This document shows positions 12,004-24,200 of a stretch of 64,000 nt of DNA, in pieces. The DNA is taken from NCBI RefSeq assembly GCF_030936135.1, contig NC_082594.1, positions 21,433,553-21,497,552 on the forward strand, given 5' to 3'. The position numbers and the translations under genes were made by a program. Within the stretch, counting starts at the first letter, position 1. Each line of letters begins with the position of its first letter. The stretch is from Gavia stellata (lineage: Eukaryota; Chordata; Aves; Gaviiformes; Gaviidae). The notes beneath the pieces are model-generated. The model made no database searches, had not been told where the DNA came from, and saw only the letters and a program-made list of their open reading frames with translations.

Positions 12004-13422
12004 TTCTTTCAAAAATCTATAAAATAATTTGATAATCAGAATCTTTATCATAAAGGTTGTTGATAACCATTATCCGCTGGTGTGGTACAGCCATGAAGAA
12101 GGAAAGTGTGATCTACAGGAGACAGAAAATGGGAAGTTATTACTGAGTGAGAGCTATTTGCAAGATTCTGCGTGATTCTGATTTAATCCTGGTGAAGCAG
12201 GATGCTGGGAAAACACAGAGAACAGATTAAGAGAAGCCCTAGAAATACAGTTAGAAAACAACATTCACCTTGAAAGGGGAGATTAATTTATCAAAGGAAG
12301 GTGAAGAAAAAATATGACTGATCATCAGCAATACCCATGGATAGCCAGGAATCAGAAGATATTTTTAACCTACTGGACAGTATTAATTTCTTATTCAGAA
12401 ATGCTCTACTCATTTTTTCATGCATTTTTTCCTTTTTTGTGTGGCGATTCCACTTTTCATTTTCATGTTTTTTAGCAGAAATTGATCCTTGAGCATAAAG
12501 TTAAGAAGTATTTCCTTCTCAAACAACCTTCTTAAATCAGTTTTCACAACATTCTTGATAACCAGGTTTGCCTTTTACCTCCCATTTCATCTCTGTCGTG
12601 CACCAGTATATTGGTCTTGCTATCAGACAACTCACTCAGGGAAAATCTTGTTCATCTTCCCTTATCTGCTTTTTGTCTGGCTCAGGAGCTACTCCCTGTC
12701 ACTTTTTACTTTCTCTCATGTTTTACTGTGTTTAGGCTCTACCTACAAGTCAGTGGCCTTTTATTTCTGACCTCTACTATTTCATACTAGTTGAGTATAA
12801 ATGGAGCTCTTCTCCCACCTTTCCTCCTCCATCTCCCCTTCTTCCTTCCCCTGAAATCAGTTAGAGGGTCCAAAGCAATCATTTCAGGATGTCATTCCCA
12901 AGGGGGTGAAGACCAGATTTCTCCATGATCTGCAGAAATGTCTCAGCCCTAGGAAGGATTTCTCTTAGGATTTTGCTGCTAACCGGCCTTGCTTTTTCTC
13001 TTCTTCTATGTATCACCTGGCTACACAAACACGTAGGAGGCAAAACAGAAAGGAACGGTCAATAGCCACAACGGCCATGGGCCACAGAGAGCCCTGAAGT
13101 CATGCTGACCTCTGCCAGGAGTATACAGAGCCCAGCACAGCCTGGCAATGGTACTGCTGCTCCCAAAACGGAGCTGCCCCAGGTGCCTCTGCACCTACAC
13201 CACTTTCAGCCTGCACCCAGGCACGCATCCACAAACGGGCAGGAACTGGCTACAACGCATGTCAAAACACGCACAGACAAAATGGGAGGATTCTGATTAG
13301 TGAAGCATTTTCCATTATAATCTTACAGTGATGCTATCTGTCTCCTTCTCATTGTCAAGGAATATTTTTATTTACCAGGAAGTGTAGACTCTCTTAAGGG
13401 ATTAGATTTTAGATGGAGTTAT
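12004..13422. other. Non-coding DNA, nothing recognised
   Basis: No repeat or gene is recognised here. Open frames reach 93 codons (12489-12770) with hydrophobic, unrecognised translations typical of AT-rich non-coding DNA. Confidence 0.6.
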
Positions 13423-13499
13423 CAAATAAAATAAATAAATAATACAACAATTAATAAATTAATAAATAAAACAATAAATAAAACAATAAATGAAATAAT
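13423..13499. repeat. (AAAT)n microsatellite, imperfect
   Basis: Imperfect AAAT/AATAA repeats over about 77 bp. Confidence 0.9.
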
Positions 13500-14914
13500 G
13501 ACCGTAGCAGCACCCCTACCTCTGACGCTGTCACAGCCCTCAGGCTCAATGGTAGCACTGTACTCAGGTGCACTCTACAGCTGCTTCATGATGTTTCTTA
13601 ACAGCCTGTGTTTTGACCCAAAGCGAGCCTAGCAGACCCATCCCACCAAAAATGTCAGATCCAAAAGCTTCCTTTCTGTTAGTCAAGACAGGTGTATGAG
13701 AAAATACTGATTTCATGGGGTGCCATCTCTAATAGGTGCTCCGATATTTTCTTTCCTTCAAAGGTACTTCTCACGCCTGTGTCTCTCAGGCCGTGATTTC
13801 CTGACAGGTCTGTACCAGCGCTGTTTCTAGGTCTCCTTTAGCAGCACTGCAGTGCGTTTCTAGCTACTCCATAAGAATATGAAACTTTAAGGCTGGTGCT
13901 TGCTTTATTTGTTTAGATTTTTGACTGTTTACAACATCAGCTACTGACTTTTTGGTAATGCCCACTCTTGATTATAAACTGCTGTGGTTGCAAGGTAAGG
14001 GTGAGCAGAAGTTACAGCGTCAACCTACAAGTCTACGGATTCCCTTCATGTCTGCGCATTTTGTTAGCCACCCTAATTTTCTGGGTCTAGCTGGAGTCAA
14101 CAGGCATCTCTCTAAAGAGTATGAATTCACCCAACCCTCAGCTTCTCTCCACCCTGAGTAACGTCTGACTCCCAACACTGCACTTCCAACATCTGTTTAG
14201 GTTATCGCAGGCTGGTATCAGGAGCCTGACATGCCTTTCCTTGGCATATTCCTTCCTGAAGCAAGGCTGCCATCAGCTGCAACGCCAGCGCACTTGGAAG
14301 CTCTTTCGTTCACAGCTCTGTGGATGCCCATAAGCACTCACGCAACCCAAAGCCTGCCAAAAGCTAGGGGAGTCATTGCTGGGTGGCTGGAAGGCATATT
14401 ATTCAATATGCCAGAAATCATGCTGGAAATCACAGTGATGCTGTGCTATCAGACAACTAGGATAACGTGTCATGAGTTTTGATGATAGATAATTTCTTTT
14501 CAGTGTTCTTGTAAGTGAGTTCAGGTTAATTCATACTCTCACTTTCAGTTTTATCGCCACCACTGGGTTCGGATCCACTTTATCACAGCACCGCCTCTTT
14601 CAGTCTTGCCAGTTCCTCATTCAGCTCCACCACAGTTAATGGAACATGCATTTTGGTGGACTTAGGTATTACACTCACACAGGATGTTGGAGCAGACACA
14701 GTTCAATTTTCCTGTGCTCTGAACCAAAAGCTATTTAGCTGTGATTAGCACAATCCTGATCCCAAGCTATTAAGCTCTGCTGAGAGGCAAAGTATACTAG
14801 CTTAGGCTGGATGCCCCATAAACACTTGGAGCAGGGAAAAAGTGAGCTCCTGTTGGTCTGCAAAACATCATGTAGCCATGTTCATTGCCTACATGCATGA
14901 ATCTATTTCTAATT
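13500..14914. other. Non-coding DNA, nothing recognised
   Basis: Single-copy-looking sequence. A donor-like TGCAAG|GTAAGG occurs near 13994 without a convincing partner acceptor. Open frames are under 85 codons. Confidence 0.6.
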
Positions 14915-15563
14915 AGATTTTGCAGATGACACCGATTTGGGGGGATTGGTGAATATGCTTGAGAGCAGGCCATTCAGAGGGACCTAGACAGGCTGGAGGA
15001 AGGGTCCAACCTTATGAAATTCAAGGACAAATGTAAAGTCCTGTTAGTGGAAAGGAAGAGCGTCTGGCAGCAGCACAGGCTGATTCTGCCTGGCTGGGGG
15101 CAGATTTATGGAGAAGGCCCTGGGGGTTGGTGGGCAGCAAGCTGAGCATGAGCCAACAGTGACCCTGGCAGCAACGAAGGCCAACAGTAGGTTGGGCTGT
15201 GTGAACAGGGGCAGAGCCAGAGACTGAGGGAAGTGATTATCCCCTTCTACTCAGCGCTCATTAGACCACGTCTAGATTACTGCATCCAAATTTGGGGCCC
15301 CGAATACAGGAGAAACATTGACTAACTGGATCGAGTTCAGCAAAGGCCACCAAGGGGGTAAGGGCTGGAGCACTGGCCCTATGAGGAGAGCTGGAGGAGT
15401 GGGCTTGTTCAGCCTGGGCAGAGATAGCTTCAGGGAACCTAACAGCAGCTCCCAGTGCTGACAGGGAGGTCACTGAGGAGAAGGAGCTGGGCTCTTCACA
15501 GCGGTGCAGGAAAAGAAGATGAGAAACACCGGGTAGGTATATGTTGAAAGAAGAGAGGTTAAA
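14915..15563 (+). mobile_element. Old CR1 LINE, upstream half (split by an LTR)
   Basis: The copy starts at the reverse-transcriptase box: the codons at about 14918-14944 read FADDTDLGG. It continues through eroded versions of the CR1 C-terminal region, including a block resembling LRPRLDYCIQIWGP near 15265-15300. All frames are broken by indels and stops. The element resumes after the LTR at 16173, and both parts lie on the plus strand in the correct order, so they are one insertion interrupted later. Confidence 0.85.
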
Positions 15564-15568
15564 ACTGG
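15564..15568 (+). repeat. Target-site duplication, left copy (ACTGG)
   Basis: The five bases before the LTR, ACTGG, are repeated right after it at 16168-16172. This is the expected footprint of retroviral integrase and fixes the LTR ends. Confidence 0.8.
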
Positions 15569-16167
15569 TGTACTGGTTTTGGCTGGGACACAGCTAAATT
15601 TCTTCATAGTAGCTTGTATGGGGCTGAGTTTTGGATTTGTGCTGAAAATAGTGTTGATTACACAGGGATGTTTTAGTTACTGCTGAGCAGTGCTTACACA
15701 GCATCAAGGCCTTTTCTGCTCCTCAGGCTGCCCTGCCAGCAAGTAGGTTGGGGGTGCAGAAGAAGCTGGGAGGGGGGACAGCTGGGACAGCTGACCCCAA
15801 CTGATTGAAGGGATGTCCTAAACCATATGGCATCCTGCTCAGCAATAAAACTGGAGATGGAGGTTGGCAGGGAGGCCACCACTCGGGGACTGGCTGGGCA
15901 TCAGTCGGTTGGTGGGGAGTGATTGTTTTCATTTGCATCGCTTGGGTTATTTCTTGGGTTTCATTTTCCTCTCTCTTTGTTGTTTTGGTGGGGTTTTTTT
16001 CCTTACAATTTTTTTTTAAAATCTTTTTAATTTCTAAACTGTTTTTATCTCAACCCACAAGTTTCTTTCTCACTTTTACCCTTCAGATTCTTCCCCCCAT
16101 GCCACTGGGGAGGAATGAGTGAGTGCCTGTGTGGTGCTTAGTTGCCAGCCGGGGTTAAACCACGACA
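15569..16167 (+). mobile_element. Endogenous retrovirus solo LTR, 599 bp
   Basis: The element begins TGTACTGGTTTTGGCTGGG and ends GGGGTTAAACCACGACA, so it has the TG...CA termini of an LTR. It matches a well-known avian ERV LTR type, with internal landmarks CATAGTAGCTTGTATGGGGCTG, CTGCTGAGCAGTGCTTACACAG, GACAGCTGACCCCAACTGA and TTTTATCTCAACCCACAAG. Some of these are slightly mutated. The region at about 15839-15852 corresponds to the TATA-box area but reads AGCAATAAAACTGG, so the core promoter may be impaired. No gag, pol or env sequence is present on either side, so this is a solo LTR left by recombination between two LTRs. The 5-bp duplication fits class III (ERVL-like) viruses, although some gammaretrovirus-like elements cannot be excluded. 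It lies inside an older CR1. Confidence 0.9.
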
Positions 16168-16172
16168 ACTGG
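16168..16172 (+). repeat. Target-site duplication, right copy (ACTGG)
   Basis: Right-hand copy of the 5-bp duplication flanking the solo LTR. Confidence 0.8.
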
Positions 16173-16395
16173 ATAGAAGTTTTTTTCCCCATGAGGACAC
16201 CCAAGCAGAGGCACAGGTTGCCCAGAGAGGTGATGCACTTTGGTCTTTGGAGGTTTTCAAGCCCTGACTGGATGGATCCCTGATCAGCCCAGTCTGACCT
16301 CAGAGCTGACCCTGCTGTGAGAGAAAGTCAGACCAGAGGCCTCCTGTGGTCCCCCCTGCTTAAATTATCCTGCAGGCTTGTGATCCCATGATCCT
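16173..16395 (+). mobile_element. Old CR1 LINE, 3' half (after the LTR)
   Basis: This continues the CR1 interrupted at 15563. It contains GGCACAGGTTGCCCAGAGAG, the GGAGGTTTTCAAGCCCTGAC block and an eroded 3' end. The terminal octamer repeats are recognisable only as GTGATCCCATGATCC at about 16380-16394. Its erosion is greater than that of the copies at 7.9 and 45 kb. Confidence 0.85.
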
Positions 16396-16967
16396 CTTTT
16401 CTATCCTCTTGAAAATGTGTCCCTCCAGTCCATTAAAATTCTGGACAGACATCACAGCAACGGCTCCACTTCCCTCCCGCCATGCATGCAGAGCCACCTC
16501 TTGCTGTACCTCATACCTGCCTGCGGTCCAACATCAGCACTGCAGCTGTGCTTCGGCAAGATGGCTGAAACATCTTCCTTTGGAAGCTGAGTAGGCGAAG
16601 CTTCTTCATCCCTCCTTATGAGTAGTTCTTGATTAAAAAAACAAACAAAACAAAAAAACCACTGCACCTTTATCTTACTTTCACATAAGCAAACAAGTCA
16701 AAAAAGATTGATGAGAGCCCCTTTATCTCTCCATTAGGAAGCTTAAATGGGAATCTGGGCTGTCTGCCTTCGAGACTCACATGTCGGTGCATTTCCATAA
16801 GGTATTCAGAAGATAATAAAAAAACTCTATGATGAGTAATATGTGAGTGTGCATTTGTATGTGATATTGTTCTCAGATTGCCTCGATAGTGCTGGTCGTG
16901 GCTAAGGAGTTTTATTCCCAGACCAAATGCATTGTTCATAATTTTTAAAAAAACTAGCATCAAGTAG
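16396..16967. other. Non-coding DNA, nothing recognised
   Basis: No gene or repeat is recognised. A short A-rich stretch lies near 16633-16660. Confidence 0.55.
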
Positions 16968-17026
16968 TTGGCAGTTGGAATAGATGATCGTTGCATGTCC
17001 CTTCCAACTGAACTATTCTATTCTAA
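16968..17026 (+). mobile_element. CR1 3'-end fragment
   Basis: A short tail resembling the CR1 3' terminus: TTGGAATAGATGATCGTTG, then GTCCCTTCCAACTGAACTATT and CTATTCTA octamer-like repeats. Only about 60 bp is left, so it is a very 5'-truncated or eroded copy. Confidence 0.8.
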
Positions 17027-17479
17027 GTACTTCAAGTGTTGTTCTTCAAACTCATAGTTTAGGTATTTTTGAGGAAAAAAAATCCAGAATGCAGTGACAA
17101 AACCAAGAAATATTACATTACATAAGCATAAAACCACATTATTTTTTTAACTCCACAAAACTGGTATTACAGGAAGAGATAAAGAAATTGCAGCATTACT
17201 GCCTGAGGAAGGATGAAAGAGCACGTCCCTCAAACTGGGATGGAAAATCTCTTCTGTTGGGACTGTGTGTCACTGAAAGGACTGAAAATTACATATACAC
17301 AATGAAAAATGGCACCAATTACTCAGAAAGGTATGAATTTTCATGCAATATATGTTTAAAATATAGCCAGGTACCCACGATTATACCAGCACTGGCACAG
17401 TGTAATAGTCACGGCGTTGTTTAATTTCTTCCTGATAATTCGCACTTGCATTCACTTTTTTATTTCCCCTCGGCTTCAC

Positions 17480-17660
17480 CAGTGGGCAGAGCTTTGCTGT
17501 ACGCGTCAGGGAGAGCAGGACCAAGGGTTGCTCCCTCGATCTCCACCACGAGAGGTCCCCCCAGCCCCGCAAGCGGGGACTGTCGCGCTGTACCGGGGCT
17601 GCCCGCCCGGGGCACGGCTTCTCCCGGCGCACCCGCACAAGCCAAGGCAGGGCTGCATCC
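17480..17660. promoter_or_regulatory. Small CpG cluster (candidate minor CpG island)
   Basis: I count about 15 CpG dinucleotides between roughly 17500 and 17640, against almost none in the kilobases around it. It contains a perfect inverted repeat, CCCCGC-AA-GCGGGG (17565-17578). Open frames on both strands here (such as 17446-17805) are compositional and unrecognised. Downstream, GTGCGATCTTGAGCAAGCCGCTTAG (17693 on) resembles an old MIR/L3-type repeat core. It may be a small promoter or enhancer CpG island, or a GC-rich repeat relic. Confidence 0.4.
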
Positions 17661-17890
17661 TGGGTCTGGCAAGACATCAGTCACAGCGGCCTGTGCGATC
17701 TTGAGCAAGCCGCTTAGTCAAACTTGGGTGTCCAAAATCAAGCACCTAACTATGAGACTTGATTTCAGCCCCCCCCCGCCCCGAATGCATTCCCATTGGG
17801 AATAAAACAGGCTGTGGGATAACATCCAGCAGACAGCAGAGTCTGCTCATAGCTTGTCAACCAAAGTGTGTAATTGTGTTTGGAGTTCTT

Positions 17891-18379
17891 TTACATGAGA
17901 AGGTAGTTAAAATAATGGTATTTGCAAATTCCTCCTCGTAGTCTCATCTTTGCAGTTATATGTCCCTGTGTTTCAAAGACTGAAGTTATAGATGTTGTTC
18001 TTTTAATAGAGAGTAAGTTGAAAAAACTAACAGAAGTAGAACTAGAAAAAATGGCATTCACCAAATATTTAGAATAATTCAGAAAAATGTTCTGTCTCTG
18101 ATGAGACCGCAAATAAACCCAATTATTGTCACTTCCCTCCAAAGTTACTTTTAAACTTATAATGGCAGTGCAAATGTCCTGATGCCAGCGGGGGCCCCAA
18201 GCAAACGGACATACATTAAACCTTCTTTTCACACAGTGCTTGCCACATGCTTTCACTGAAGCATATTCTGAGCTGCATTTTGGTAGGCATCCAGATGACT
18301 TCAGGCATGGGTGTGCTCCAGCCAGATTGTTAATACAAATAATGATTCGTGGTATTGAAAGCAACACATATCTGCGCAA
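17891..18379 (-). other. 162-codon open frame of unknown status
   Basis: This is one of the longer open frames in AT-rich DNA that is not explained by a repeat I recognise. The predicted protein has a cysteine-rich first third (about residues 25-60) and a hydrophobic, serine-rich remainder. There is no recognisable domain, no clear signal peptide and no strong Kozak context that I can assert. A frame this long is expected somewhere near once or less per 64 kb at this base composition, so chance is the simplest reading. It could also mark a conserved non-coding element or an exon with read-through. Confidence 0.12.
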
Positions 18380-21183
18380 TATTCATCAACACAAAAGGCC
18401 GGTGCAGGTAGCAGCATATTAGCCACCCTGTTAGTTTTGGTCAATGCTGCATCTCAACAGTTGTCACACTTTTTTTTTTTTTAAATGTTAAAAGTCATGA
18501 GAGATGAACTCGTTGCAAATTAATCACCATTGCAGAAGGGAATGGCAAGGAACAGGTTGGCCTAGTTATACAGTTAGAAAGAACCAGGGGCTAAATTTGC
18601 TAAGACTGTGCCCTAGCCTTAATCCAACAAAGCATGCGTTTAATTTTAAGTTCATAAGTGATTCATTGACATCAGTATGGTTATTCTCATGTGTGAAATT
18701 AAGCACCTGTAAAAATGCCGTACAGGATTGGACGGCTCTCTTCAATACTCTCAGAGTGTTCACACAATAGTGCCCTTTGTAGTGTCTGAAAATCTGGTTC
18801 CTCAGCTTCCTTTGCCTGCAGTGATACTGCATAATATGAGAAGCAGGTCATTTTGGGCCCAGTCCTACTCTGAGCTCCACTTAAGCATACGTCAAAGCCA
18901 TGAAGAGTCTCTGTAGCCCAAGCCTCTTAAAGCCTGTTTGCACCAGCGGTAGTGATGAATCCAGGTGCCTGTTGCATTCTTCCCCCATCAAACCGAGTCT
19001 CAAACTATGGCAAAACAACCTCAGCCTGGTGATTCAAGATCATTCCTGCATCAGGCGAACAGCTTTAGCTTGCATCAAACTTATGCAGTGCCTTGTAGTG
19101 ACAAAATGCACTGTTTACTTACAGCCTCCAAAATTCTCTAAGTGACTTCTGATTAGGACACTGTAAGAATTCAGTCCAGTAGACTTAAATGTTTGTTCTC
19201 CTAAGCTTCCTAAAAATCTTGCTTAATTCCCAGATAGAAAATGTTCTATAAGTATATAGAATTGTTACCAAGTGAAACTGCTGAATTAGCCTGAATAATG
19301 TACGATGCCTCAGTAACATACCTCAGCAATGCACTGCAATACACAAAGCAGAGTGCATGTATTTGCATGCAGCTAGTCATAAATGCTTATGCTTTAGCAC
19401 TAGATGACCTAGGGGGGGAAATGAAATAACCTTGTAAGTAGCTGATTAGAAGGGAAAAATGTTAACCTCTCATTAAAGAGTGACTGAAGAGGGGAATAAA
19501 TTTCCAGACCAAAGACATGAACTAAAAGAATTTGAATTACTTTCTGATGCTAAGTATATCAGGCATTTGGACAGTAGCCATCACTGCAAAACTACCGTGC
19601 GGTGAGCCAGGTGTCATGTTCGTCATGTAACTGTCACCACAGAGGAGTGGGTGAGGAGCGCCCTTCCCAAAAGGCACTAGCATGCCGGTTGCACTGACTC
19701 GTGTTGGAGCTCAGTCACGCAGTAAGTTATAAGCTGTATGAAGTGCCAGTTTGATGCCTTGCAGTAATGCCTTTAACGATGGCACCGGCTTTTTGTTTTG
19801 ATATCAAAGAGACAGGAAAAATATTTGTGTGCATGCATATTCCTACACGCATTAAATTCCACTTACAGAAAATAGAAACTGACCCTTAAAAAGGGCTATT
19901 GCAGAGATTAGAGCAAAAATTTCAGAAGCAGATGCCTTGAGTCTGGCTGCTTTGCACTTAAACACTTAATTTAAAGTTTTGAAAATTGCTAATGTCTAGT
20001 GGGTCTTTCTAATATGAATGGAAAGTGCAACAGAAGGCTTGTATACAACCACAAATTGGGGTTTTGAAGCCTAGCCTTTTCTAAAAATCTTAGCAATCAT
20101 GTAGAAAGAACTTGAATAAACGCGTATGTTTACATCAGCTTTGAAGAAAGAAAAACATATGAAAACTTTCTTCATAGGGCACACATTTCTACTTGTTATT
20201 AAACTATTTATGATCACACATATTTGTGTAGAGGGCTTTTTTCATATTTTTTTCATATTTCTGTGTCTTACCTTACGATGGTTGGTACCAGAATTGCTAT
20301 AGACATGGGGAAACTATATTGTTTAAAAGGTACATAACAGCAAAAATTCATGCATGGAAACACATGAAATTATGTAAATAGACACAGAGGGCATGACTGA
20401 AGTCTCACTAGCAGGATGTGTGTAGTATGCAAACATCACCACTGCTGTTGCATTTGGGTATCAATGTGTTTTTCACTCACCATTTTATTTGCTCTTCTTT
20501 TCCCTTCTCTTCCATAACATGTAGACAGTGGTTCCAACACCCGAGTGCTGCCGTGGGGTACAGAAGGTGCCTTCTGTCTTCTCTCTTCACCTTCTGCACA
20601 CCTTTGACTTTATGTTCGGGAGTGACCCTCCTGTTGCCTTGTCACCTAAAGTGTAGGACTTCCTTCTCCAAAACAGACATGTCCAGAAATGTCCCATTAT
20701 CTCAAAAAGCAACAAGTCGCTGAATATGGTTTTTCATTTCATTGATATTAATGCAAATCTCATCACTGCAGTACAAATTACAGCAGAATTTGGCCTTCAC
20801 TGGCTTTGAAGCAATAAGGGAAAACATGTGCGTAATCATTAACATCTGTGAATTTACACATTTCAAGGCGCATTTTTAAATTAAAAAGTAATGTGCTCTC
20901 TGAAGATGTGATTAGTTGAGTAGGCATAAATCCTACAGCTATATTGAAGTCTGAGGTGCAAATAACAGTAAAGCTTTGGCTTCGAATGCTCATGAGACTT
21001 TTCATAAAATATTCTACATTGGGTAGTAGTTTTATCATTAAAACTTTTAGGAAAAGCTACAGACCATTATGCTAAAAGTAGTACAGATAATAAATAAATT
21101 CATAAATACATATGTAGGAAGAGGTAATAAAGACCGTATTTAGATAATTTAGACCATATTACCTCTGTTCATAAACTTTATCT
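18380..21183. other. Non-coding DNA, nothing recognised
   Basis: Single-copy-looking AT-rich DNA with a 13-base T run (18470-18482). No gene, RNA gene or repeat family is recognised. Confidence 0.6.
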
Positions 21184-21250
21184 TCACAGAATCACAGAAT
21201 CAGTACGGTTGGAAAAGACCTGTAAGATCATCTTGCTTATGTCCTTAAAT
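21184..21250 (-). mobile_element. CR1 3'-end fragment, minus strand
   Basis: The plus strand reads CACAGAATCACAGAATCAG, then TACGGTTGGAAAAGACCTG and TAAGATCATC. This is the reverse complement of a CR1 3' terminus. It matches the start of the 45-kb CR1 exactly over more than 40 bp, so both belong to the same subfamily. The similarity ends soon after 21240, making this a very short copy. Confidence 0.85.
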
Positions 21251-24200
21251 GGTCGCTGCTACTGTAGCACTAAAGAAGACACTGCCCACAGGCAGGATTC
21301 TCAGTTTGAAGTGTCCCTTCATTTTCTACTTTAATACACTCAAGAAGTTTTAAAACATCTAGCAGTTCATCAGTAACCTACCCATGACGTAGTAGACATT
21401 TTATTTTTTAAAATAAACATCGCACATTACAAAATGCCTAATGAATCTACTCTGTGCCTCTGCGTATTGAAAGGGGGGGGGCTGCACAGAAGTGCTCTTC
21501 CCATGATCCAGCAAATGGCTCTAGACAATAGTGGAGCTATTCCAACCGTTTCCCCATCACCCTATTTAAAAACTATTCCCGCACACTGAGAACCATTTGA
21601 ACACTGGAGTTAGCGTTGTAAAGGTTGGAATTTGGGTTTTTTTTATTTTTTGTGGCTCTGCCTGAAGCACACCTAACTGCCAAGGTGCTCCATCATCTGC
21701 ATCCAGCTCCCTGAGCAGCCAGGCTGGGCATCTCTTGGGGTTCACTGTGACTCCAGCCTGGCTCACATCCTCAGGTGTCCTTCCTATGGAAACCAGGGAT
21801 CTGGGGAGAGATGGCTGGCATGCACATGGGTTTCAGCCCAAAATGTGATCCAGACATGGCCTTTGTGCACATCCTGAGACGGAAACTCAGATGTTTCCCA
21901 GGTTACGGTGTCTAGACATAGGTTTAGTGCTTCTGGGACAACAATTTACGTTTTCCTGCACATAGGTTTCTCATCTGCATAGTGGAAATATTAACGCTAC
22001 CATTGTGCTGTCCATGTTACTTGCTATCAGTTTGGAATAAGAACAGTCTCCTGACTTCCCTGTTGAGAGTTAAGACATTAATATCCTGATTTCTGTTTAG
22101 ATCTCTAGCCAGTATTATAATTAATACATGCACAATAATTTGTTGCAAAGTGTTAGGGCATCTATATAGAGCATATCATACTCTCAGAAATCAAAAGAGC
22201 AGATAAAATAAAAGTTTAATCTCTCAAGGATACGTAATGCATGCTTCTCTGCTACACACCTGACTGTGGTGATGACTACGATGCCACACACCACATAAAT
22301 CCAGAATGCTTATAAAAAAACCTATGTTGCACCACTTGCTCTCATCCAGCTTCTTTTCTTTTTTTAACTAAAACAACTGCAAGTGAAATGCAGACTTTCA
22401 AGCCAGCGTCCAATTTCAAAGGGTTCATATTAAAATTGTATGAAGAGAAATCCAACAGGAATAACTTTGGGAATTCAAAAGCATAAAAACCAGCAGTTTC
22501 AAATTCCATACTGGAAGATGACCTATTTTTAGAGACAAATGAGAATTTCTGCTTCACTTTAAACCTGTTCTATTTCTGGAGCTCCAGCCAGCTGCCTTCC
22601 CAATAAAAATGAATAATAACTACAACATGTGAACATTGGCCTTCTCACAAGTGCTTGCAACTATAAAAAAAACATTGCTAACACTCATTTTCTGTTGCTG
22701 CAGCGATCGCATGCACAGCCACGCTCACCTTAAGTGAAGGTAAGTTAAACTTTTGGCAGCAATTTTTGAGTCAGGAATTAATTTAGGTAAATAAATACAA
22801 TGCAAGCTATGAGGCAAAGAATGTGTATCTGGACACCTGTTTTGCATTTATAATATTGGATCATTCATCTCATCCTCCAGGCAGGAAAAGCATCATCTGA
22901 ATCCATCTGTGAGAAGTTGAATAAATGATATCTTATGCAAGAATGCAAAGATTCCCTTTCAACTGGAAGTATGCAAAACGGGTCACTGGTAATCAAATTA
23001 TTGATTAACTTGGCCTGCCATCCATTCCACAATGCGAACTAATGTTTATTCATTTAGACAACATATCTCAGCACCCTTCTGAATACAGGAGCCCTGACTG
23101 AACTGGTAGTAGCCTCCCAGTTAATATGTGAATATTATTTTCAAAGCTTAATACTTACTGGGCCAGAAAGAAAAAGAACAAAACGCTGTGGGTTTTAATG
23201 CTGTAAATAGGAGGACTCTGTGGCCATCTAAAGTATAAAGTCATTTCCATCTGTGAATTCTCTGACTTGGTGGCTCTTGTAGCATATACTCAATATGTCA
23301 TTTGTTTTCTCAGCAAACAAACAAGAACTGAACTGTGTGCTGGCCAGGGCCAGATGAGATGTCCTTGATCACTTGCCATATGTAAGGGGCATACAGGGCA
23401 TGAGCTCCTTTCATGATAAAAGAAGATTTGGAATATACACAAAATACAGCATTAGAGTCTTTAACTTTGGGAAACACCTTATCTGCTGCCCTAATAAAGC
23501 CCATTTGGCTCTGCATTCAGAAAGGCTTTATTACAACTGAAGCAATGAGGCACGTATAAAAGATGCAAAGTGTGGTACCAGCTTACCACACACATATGTG
23601 CATGCACACACACAGGTACATGCACAAAGATGTGGGGCAATTTTTCATCTTTTACTACATGAACAGCCCATAGTTATTTCCTTCAGCTAACATACGGCAT
23701 CTATATTATGCTAAAGTCCCTAATCTATGGCTGATGAATGTACCTTCAACCAGTAAGTAAGTTTGGCAAAAATAAGTAAATACGTATACAAATACATACT
23801 TCCAAATTAATATCAGTTTTGCCCAAAAGTATAATTAATTACATTCTTAAAACAGTGGAGAAGTAGAATATCATGATTGCTACATCACTGTGTAATGATT
23901 TTTTCAGCAAATTGTTACAATTTTCAAGTAAAAAATCATCATCATACAATATGACACTATTGTCTCAAAAAATAAAAATGAAAATAATAATTAGGGCAAT
24001 CCCATCTTTATGCAATTAAATACATATTTTCTTAAATAGTTGCATTTGTGCAGAAAATATTAATTCTGTTTATACACAAAAATATCCTCAAATAAACAAA
24101 AAGGAACAGGAATCCAAATGGCAAATATAAAACATTCTGTACTAATAATTTGCTTCTGTTTCACTGTGTTTGCAACTACACTAATCCTTTTTTTCCTAAC

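Noticed and set aside
23575..23635. CA-rich stretch with ACACACATATGTGCATGCACACACACA
   Set aside because: It is a short, broken alternating purine-pyrimidine tract, common in vertebrate DNA and not a clear microsatellite or regulatory element.
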